Source of the DNA: Polystyrenella longa
Lineage (GTDB): Bacteria; Planctomycetota; Planctomycetia; Planctomycetales; Planctomycetaceae
Assembly (NCBI RefSeq): GCF_007750395.1
Contig: NZ_CP036281.1
Location: forward strand, 62,001 to 126,000
DNA: 64,000 bases
Reading direction: 5' to 3'
Under the pieces are notes generated by a model. The model did no database searches. It saw nothing but the letters and a program-made list of their open reading frames with translations, and was not told the origin of the DNA. Positions 58,355 to 64,000 of the stretch are shown here, piece by piece (the first letter of the stretch is position 1; every line of letters begins with the position of its first letter). The translations under genes and the position numbers were made by a program.

Positions 58355-60487
58355 TCAAGCATGAGGTGCTGATCCTACTCCGGCCATTTGCGGTTGAGGT
58401 CCGGCCGTGACTTGTGAAATCGCTTCCACGTCGGTGTCGCGAGTAATTTCGTTTAAGCTTAGGACGGCCAGTTTGGGCAAACTTCCTTGTGTGATCTGTT
58501 TCAAACCGGCTCGTACCTGAGGACTGCAAATCAGTACCGGAGGATGTCCCAGCGTTACCAGTTTCTGCAGTTCTTCGGCGATTGCTGCAGTAACCTGTTC
58601 GGAAACTTGAGGCGACAGTTTGACCATCAGTCCCCGTTCGCTGTAATCAAATCCTGCCATCAGAATGTCTTCGAGTGCCGGATCGAGTGTGAGTACATGA
58701 ATTGTTCGTTTACGGTCGCGGTATTGCAGGCAGATCGTACGAGCGAGTGAATGTCGGACGTACTCTGTTAAAATACCAAGGTCTTTGGTGCGGTCGGCGT
58801 AGTTGCTGAGGGTTTCCAGAATCGTTTCCAAATCCCGAATGGGGACTTGCTCGTGCAGCAGATTGTTGAGGATTTGATGAACATGGGCTGTCTTCATCAT
58901 GTCGGGGATTAACTCGTCGACAATTTTGGGAGACGTCTGCCGCAGGTTGTCCAGTAGCTCATGAACCTGTTGCCGTGTCAGTAATTCGTGCGCGTGCTCT
59001 TTAGCCACTTCGGTCAGATGGGTGATGATCACCGCCGAAGGCTCGACCACGTTGTAACCGGACATCTCCGCCCGATCTTTGTGAGCCATTTCAATCCATT
59101 TCGCAGGACGACCGAACGCAGGTTCTTTAGTATCGATGCCGGGGATTTCTCCGCCGGTTGCGCCAGTATCGATTGCGAGCAGGGCTTCCGGGTAGACTTC
59201 ACCCCAGGCGACAGGAATGTCGCGAATTTTGATCTGGTACTGGCGTTGATCCAAGCGGATATTATCCCGGATTCGCACTTTGGGCAGGATGATGCCCAAC
59301 TCATGAGCGACTTTGTGCCGGATACGAGTGACCCGGTCCAGAATGTCGCCTCCGCTGTTCGGATCGGCCAGTTTGATTAAACCAAAGCCAAGTTCGAGTT
59401 GGAGTGGATCGACCGTCAGGTTGTCTTCGGGTTTAGGTTCCGGTCGCGCTTGATCGACCTGTTGAGTCTCTTTTTGTTTTTCATTGACGGCCCGCAGTGC
59501 TGCTTTCTGTCTGGTCATCATTATTCCGATGATCAGGCAGACGACGGATAGGCTCATCAATGGAATTGGGGGAAGACCCGTGAACGACAGGCTGAGCAAA
59601 AAAGCACTCGAAAGAAACAACGCTTCCGGGTGTCCCACCATTTGTTGAATGACGTCGCGAGGCAGATTGCTCTCGGTGGAAGTACGGGTGACGATTAAAC
59701 CGGCAGCAAGTGAAATCAGGAACGCGGGAACCTGTGTAACCAGCCCGTCCCCAATCGTTAAGTTGGTGAAAATCTGGGCGGCACTACTGAAGTCCATCCC
59801 GTTTTCCATCATCCCGATGTAGAGACCACCGAGAATGTTAATCACGGTAATCACGATACTGGCGATGGAATCCCCGCGGACGAATTTACTGGCACCGTCC
59901 ATGGCTCCATAAAAGTCGGCCTGGTGGGTGACTTCTTCACGTCGCTTTTTAGCCTGTTCGGCGTCGATTAATCCGGCATTCAGGTCAGCATCGATCGCCA
60001 TTTGCTTACCCGGCATTCCGTCGAGGGCAAAACGAGCGGCAACTTCACTGATACGGGTAGCACCTTTGGTAATTACCAGGAACTGAATTGCGACCAGGAT
60101 GACAAACAGAATCAGCCCGATGACAATATTATCACCCGCGACAAACGCACCAAAGGCTTGAATCACTCCGCCCGCGGCTTCTGTTCCGCTGGAGGCACCG
60201 TTCATCAGAATTAATCGTGTCGACGCGACGTTTAGTACGAGGCGAGCGAGTGTTGAACCCAGCAGGATGGCAGGAAAGACTGAGAATTCCAGTGGGCGCG
60301 AGACGTAAACCGTCGTCATCAGAATCAGGACGGCGATCGTGACGTTGCAGGCCAACAGCAGGTCGAGGACCAGCGGCGGCAGCGGCGCAATAATCACCAG
60401 CACTGCAGTGATAATCAACACCGGAAATATGATCGATTGTGCGCGCAGAAGAAGTCCGCGCAGTCCACCGGGGTATTCCGGGGGCAT
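58355..60487 (-). CDS. flhA: Flagellar export apparatus protein FlhA
   Basis: A 710-residue FHIPEP-family protein of the flagellar type III export gate. Eight N-terminal helices (about residues 20-330), with the signature RFALDGMPGKQMAIDADLNAG, then a cytoplasmic domain of about 350 residues (GWGEVYPEALL-like segment, TRQQVHELLDNLRQ). Length is close to other FlhA proteins. It is the first gene of the minus-strand flagellar run; the rest of the flagellar genes lie outside the window. Confidence 0.96.
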   Translation of the reverse strand: MPPEYPGGLRGLLLRAQSIIFPVLIITAVLVIIAPLPPLVLDLLLACNVTIAVLILMTTVYVSRPLEFSVFPAILLGSTLARLVLNVASTRLILMNGASSGTEAAGGVIQAFGAFVAGDNIVIGLILFVILVAIQFLVITKGATRISEVAARFALDGMPGKQMAIDADLNAGLIDAEQAKKRREEVTHQADFYGAMDGASKFVRGDSIASIVITVINILGGLYIGMMENGMDFSSAAQIFTNLTIGDGLVTQVPAFLISLAAGLIVTRTSTESNLPRDVIQQMVGHPEALFLSSAFLLSLSFTGLPPIPLMSLSVVCLIIGIMMTRQKAALRAVNEKQKETQQVDQARPEPKPEDNLTVDPLQLELGFGLIKLADPNSGGDILDRVTRIRHKVAHELGIILPKVRIRDNIRLDQRQYQIKIRDIPVAWGEVYPEALLAIDTGATGGEIPGIDTKEPAFGRPAKWIEMAHKDRAEMSGYNVVEPSAVIITHLTEVAKEHAHELLTRQQVHELLDNLRQTSPKIVDELIPDMMKTAHVHQILNNLLHEQVPIRDLETILETLSNYADRTKDLGILTEYVRHSLARTICLQYRDRKRTIHVLTLDPALEDILMAGFDYSERGLMVKLSPQVSEQVTAAIAEELQKLVTLGHPPVLICSPQVRAGLKQITQGSLPKLAVLSLNEITRDTDVEAISQVTAGPQPQMAGVGSAPHA

Positions 60488-61182
60488 GGGTGCCTCCGTT
60501 CATCCTTGAACTGAAAAACACGATGAATAAATTACAAAATCTGAGTTGAGAGAAGAGTGGCAAATATTTAATGGAAGGTTCAAAACGTGTCCAGACCGAT
60601 TCGGGGGGCGCAAGGGTAGGTCCTTCAGAAAACTTTAACCTATTTTCGTGAAGCGGCATTTTTTCTGCAAAATGACTCAAATTGATATTGAGGCATTCTA
60701 GGGATGTTGCAGGACTTCGCGAGAATCGGTCCTTCGCGCCAGACCGAATTCATCCCGGGTCATTTGTTTGCCGATACAAATAGATAAGCCGTTGCTATCG
60801 ATGCAATTGGCGCCAATGACCTGTCACGGAAGACAGGCCCTCTGCTGTCGGAATATCCAGGGAACGGAATCGCTTCGACCAGAATCGAAAGCCAGGATGA
60901 TTCGAACCCGAAAATTTCAATCAGCTACGGATGGCTTGTCATTCGGCTACTTCCAGCCCGGTTATCGACTTGTTGACCTGTTTAGCGAAACCATCAGGAA
61001 ACCCCGACCAGAACGATTCGGGGACCTTGCTCAGGCTGCGCGGGGCAGGGACCGTCGGTATAAGAAGAAGTGACAGGTAGAACGAAACTATCAATCGGGT
61101 TATCCAATCGTATTCGTCGAACGGCCGCACCCGGTTTGAGGAAGTAATACAGACAATCTTGGTAAATCGATCAGACGCCTGA
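60488..61182. other. Long divergent intergenic region
   Basis: 695 bases between flhA and the kinase gene. Open frames here lack ribosome binding sites and recognisable features. It should contain the flagellar-operon promoter and the kinase promoter. Nothing else supported. Confidence 0.45.
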
Positions 61183-61290
61183 TTGTTCTCACTTCCTTGC
61201 TACGTAAGAATGGACGCCACTGTAGTGATTACACTCTATAAGACCGACTTTGATTCCGTTCGTCCCGTAAAATCCAGAGGCAACTCCGGA

Positions 61291-62169
61291 ATGCTGCGTA
61301 TCCGCCAACGCTTTGATAAATACCGCATCGAAAAACGGTTGGGAGAAGGTGGCTTCGCCACCATCTACCAGGCTTATGATTCGATTGAGGGGATTCGCGT
61401 CGCACTCAAAATTCCTCATCAGGAGATGGTCAGTGATTCACTCCTGAAGGATTTTAAAAACGAAGTTCGGGTTTTGGCTCGGCTCGATCATCCACATATT
61501 CTTCCGCTCAAATACGCCAGCTTCATCGAAAATCGCTTCGTGATTGTGACCCCACTGGGCGAACAGACGTTATGTGATCGACTGCGCAAGCGGATGTCAT
61601 TCGATCTGACACTCGAGTTTGCCCAACAGATGATCGAGGCGGTCGCGTTTGCCCATGAGCACCGAGTGATGCACTGCGACATCAAACCGGAAAACATGAT
61701 CCTGTTTGAGAATAATCATTTGAGACTGGCAGACTTCGGCATCGCCAAGATCGCTGTTCGGACGGTTCGCTCTTCTGGTTCTGGTACTTTGGGTTATATG
61801 GCTCCGGAACAGGCGATGGGGAAACCCTCTTTTCGGTCTGACGTGTTTTCCCTGGGGCTGATTATCTATCGTATGCTGGCTGGAAAATGGCCCGAATGGC
61901 CTTACGAATGGCCTTTGCCCGGGCATAATCGGTTGAAGCAAAAAGTACCGCAGGAGTTCGTTGAATTTCTGAAAAAATCGCTGCAAGTCAACCCCAAGAA
62001 ACGATTTACAGACGCGCAGCAGATGTTGAAACAATTCCCACGACTGAAAAGACAGGCACTTAAACAGGCGGCTATCAAACGTACGAAGAAGACGACCAAG
62101 CGTGGAAGCACCACCCGTAAGGCGAAATCTAAGTCGAATGGTGTTCGCGCTGTACGTCGAATTGCCTAG
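61291..62169 (+). CDS. Hanks-type Ser/Thr protein kinase, cytoplasmic
   Basis: A 292-residue kinase if begun at ATG 61291 (AGAGG about 11 bases upstream); a longer frame from 61183 adds 36 residues that do not look like kinase. RLGEGGFATIYQAYD is the glycine loop, VALK with Lys40, VMHCDIKPENMI the catalytic loop, ADFGIAK the metal loop and YMAPEQAM the APE motif. HCD replaces HRD, which in kinases often means no activation-loop Arg control. The C-terminal 40 residues are Lys/Arg/Thr-rich without a membrane helix. It pairs with the PP2C phosphatase 95 bases downstream. Confidence 0.9.
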   Translation: MLRIRQRFDKYRIEKRLGEGGFATIYQAYDSIEGIRVALKIPHQEMVSDSLLKDFKNEVRVLARLDHPHILPLKYASFIENRFVIVTPLGEQTLCDRLRKRMSFDLTLEFAQQMIEAVAFAHEHRVMHCDIKPENMILFENNHLRLADFGIAKIAVRTVRSSGSGTLGYMAPEQAMGKPSFRSDVFSLGLIIYRMLAGKWPEWPYEWPLPGHNRLKQKVPQEFVEFLKKSLQVNPKKRFTDAQQMLKQFPRLKRQALKQAAIKRTKKTTKRGSTTRKAKSKSNGVRAVRRIA

Positions 62170-62264
62170 AATAGGTTACATATACAGATCCTCCACAAGT
62201 TGAATCTGTACCCCAATCCGGGAGTTATAGGAAGGTCGTCCCCTCGGGATGGCTCCAGGTAGCC

Positions 62265-63269
62265 ATGTTTTTCGGTTCATTGTTTGCTTCCAAGTCGAAC
62301 TCGCCTTCGCCCACAGCGGAGAATCAGACGAGCAAGGCATCAATTTGCCTGCAGGGAGAGATGACCGAACCCGAGAGCGGTCGCACGCGATTAGGGGAAG
62401 TCATCCATTACTCTCGTCGTTCTCCCGACAAAGAGACTGCTAACGAAGATGCTCTGGGGATATTCACTCCGACCGATCGCAGCCTGATTCTCGTCGTCGC
62501 CGACGGAGTAGGTGGCCGCCGTGGCGGAGAAGAAGCGGCCCGAATTGTGGTCGAAACCTTTGAGCGGTGCTTGAACAATTTCCAATGGTCACAAGCATCT
62601 CCAGGCGTCGTTTCCGCCGCTACGGAAGCGATTACGCTCCGAACGGCGATTCTCAACGCGATCGAGACTGCCAACGAAGATATTATTAAGCTGGGAACCG
62701 GAGCTGCGAGTACCATAGCCGTGGCGGAAATCCAGGACCAGACGATTCGCACCTATCACGTGGGTGACTCGCTGATCATGTTGGTAGGACAACGGGGTAA
62801 AGTGAAACTCCGTACGGTCTCGCATTCCCCTGTTGGTTTTGCCCAGGAAGCGGGTATGCTCGAAGCGAACGAAGCGATGCACCACAGCGAACGTCACATT
62901 GTTTTCAATGTTGTCGGATCGTCTGAAATGTGGATCGAAATGGGTTCGCCGGTCGAAATGGCACCGCGGGATACCCTCATCCTGGCCAGTGACGGTCTGT
63001 CGGACAATCTCCTTGAAGATGAAATTGTCGAACAAATCCGCAAAGGGCCTCTGTTGGAGAGTATCCGTACTGTGACCGAAATCACACGCGAACGGATGGA
63101 CCATCTGGTGAAAGGTCGTCCCAGTAAACCAGATGATACCACGATTCTCGCTTTTCGCCGTCTACGCAAGAAAGCGCACCCGAGGAAAAATCAACAACCT
63201 GCTTCTTCCCCCGCTCCTCTGAGCGCACCTCAGGTAGCCTCTTCCGAGACGACTGAGACGTTGGTTTAA
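62265..63269 (+). CDS. PP2C-family protein phosphatase
   Basis: A 334-residue metal-dependent Ser/Thr phosphatase. Motifs in order: ANEDALGIF, LVVADGVGGRRGGEEA, HVGDSLIML, LILASDGLSDNL and KPDDTTILAF, giving the metal-binding Asp residues. The first 40 and last 40 residues are polar and probably disordered. Position just after the kinase gene suggests it reverses its phosphorylations. Confidence 0.93.
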   Translation: MFFGSLFASKSNSPSPTAENQTSKASICLQGEMTEPESGRTRLGEVIHYSRRSPDKETANEDALGIFTPTDRSLILVVADGVGGRRGGEEAARIVVETFERCLNNFQWSQASPGVVSAATEAITLRTAILNAIETANEDIIKLGTGAASTIAVAEIQDQTIRTYHVGDSLIMLVGQRGKVKLRTVSHSPVGFAQEAGMLEANEAMHHSERHIVFNVVGSSEMWIEMGSPVEMAPRDTLILASDGLSDNLLEDEIVEQIRKGPLLESIRTVTEITRERMDHLVKGRPSKPDDTTILAFRRLRKKAHPRKNQQPASSPAPLSAPQVASSETTETLV

Positions 63270-63459
63270 CCAATAGTCAGATGGGGAATAGGTTAATTGC
63301 AGCCGGGCATCGGCTGTGGGTGGGACTGCGAAAAAGGTGTCAAATAGCGTCAACGGCGACTTTTGATATGTTCAGCCGCAAAGGATTCGCAGGATAAACG
63401 CAGAAGATCGGGCGGGAGTTCAGGCAAGTGTTCGCGTGGCTAGTCTGGCAGAAGTCTGT

Positions 63460-63645
63460 CTAGCAAGAGCCAGCTAATAGTTCAGGGTTTTCGAACTTCT
63501 CTTCCAGTTCCGCACGTTTGATAATCACGGAGGCTGGAGCATCGATAGCGATGCGAACTCGTTTGCCCTGAATGGCAACAATCTGAATGGTAATGTCTGA
63601 GCCGATTTTAATCGACTCCTCTGTTTTACGGGTCAATACAAGCAT
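63460..63645 (-). CDS. csrA: Carbon storage regulator CsrA
   Basis: A 61-residue RNA-binding translational regulator. MLVLTRKTEESIKIGSDI and RVRIAIDAPASV..KRAELEEK are characteristic. CsrA binds GGA-containing 5' leaders and often controls motility genes. AAGGAAG precedes the ATG. It lies near the flagellar cluster, though no flagellar gene adjoins it directly. Confidence 0.96.
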   Translation of the reverse strand: MLVLTRKTEESIKIGSDITIQIVAIQGKRVRIAIDAPASVIIKRAELEEKFENPELLAGSC

Positions 63646-64000
63646 CGAATTCTTCCTTGAGTGATTGCTTAAAAACCGAAAAAAATAACGGCCGACAACC
63701 GGCTCTTCTTAGAGTCGATCCGCTAAGTCAGAATTTCTTACGAGGCGATTCCCAAGGTTGTTGGGTCGGTCGTCGATTTCAGGATAAAATATCCGGAGAT
63801 CGCAGCAAAACTCTGAATTATGGGCTGCGGACCTGCGCTAAAACTGATTTCAAAACCCTCCTTCGGGTTGTCCATTACTAGTCTGATTTAAGGCGTCAGT
63901 CTCGTTTTGAGATGTAACACGCTCTTGGTTTTGAAATGAGTTCCAGGTATCTAAATGAAGATTAGATGAATCCTGACGTTTGACCAGTTTTCATTCCGAG
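63646..64000. other. Terminal region of the window with no supported gene
   Basis: 355 bases. It should hold the csrA promoter. A plus-strand ORF at 63657-63881 overlaps that promoter area and has no recognisable features. No gene clearly runs off the right edge. Confidence 0.45.

Noticed and set aside
63657-63881. 74-codon plus-strand ORF divergent from csrA
   Set aside because: Overlaps the expected csrA promoter, no ribosome binding site, no recognisable sequence.

Overview
This window looks like chromosome from a flagellated member of the Planctomycetes, probably family Planctomycetaceae. Four observations support this. Two large secreted proteins open with an N-terminal segment ending in LEDRTLLS-like residues and share a PVFANW..ESDDLLS tail. 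Several lineage-type hypothetical proteins are present. A TPR/ExbB/ExbD cluster is present. FlhA, FlhF, FlhG, a sigma-28 factor and CsrA occur together. Genus cannot be set from the sequence alone. I saw no rRNA, tRNA or CRISPR array.

Layout. 0-8.7 kb: a cupin, two tandem CNNM/CBS membrane proteins, an ABC-2 type permease, then a 2-aminoethylphosphonate operon (PhnZ-like HD oxygenase, phnX, phnW) and a highly charged hypothetical protein. 9-11.6 kb: a secreted two-BON-domain protein and a lipoprotein, each followed by a clear terminator. 11.7-20.4 kb: a long minus-strand run: giant TPR membrane protein, second TPR protein, ExbB, two ExbD, a fused alkyltransferase-like/endonuclease V repair protein and a ROK kinase. 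20.8-27.1 kb: two membrane proteins, then sucrose-phosphate synthase (with phosphatase-like domain) overlapping an amylosucrase. 27.2-35.6 kb: two paralogous giant secreted proteins; the downstream copy carries one in-frame stop directly after its N-terminal export-type segment.

35.8-39.9 kb is the accessory region: AT-rich fragments of polymorphic-toxin genes (a Hint-domain tail with a C-terminal toxin domain, and a second decayed toxin tail), several immunity-like small genes, and an internally deleted insertion sequence with matching terminal inverted repeats that interrupts a small gene. 40-44 kb: ffh-rpsP-trmD-rplS closed by a terminator, then yraN. 44-50.7 kb: a 1.07 kb apparently gene-free stretch, leuC-leuD, and an MsbA-type ABC exporter whose GTG start overlaps the stop of a 23-codon leader ORF. 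51-54.2 kb: a thioredoxin-like protein overlapping a DegT-type aminotransferase, and a CobW-like GTPase. 54.2-60.5 kb: flhA-flhF-flhG-small membrane protein-sigma-28 on the minus strand. 61-63.7 kb: a Ser/Thr kinase and PP2C phosphatase pair, then csrA.

The most noteworthy items are the toxin/immunity relic with the deletion-derived IS, the nonsense-interrupted giant protein, the alkyltransferase-endonuclease V fusion, the complete PhnZ active site next to PhnWX, the coupled sucrose synthesis/use genes, and a 10-bp G tract inside the giant TPR gene.
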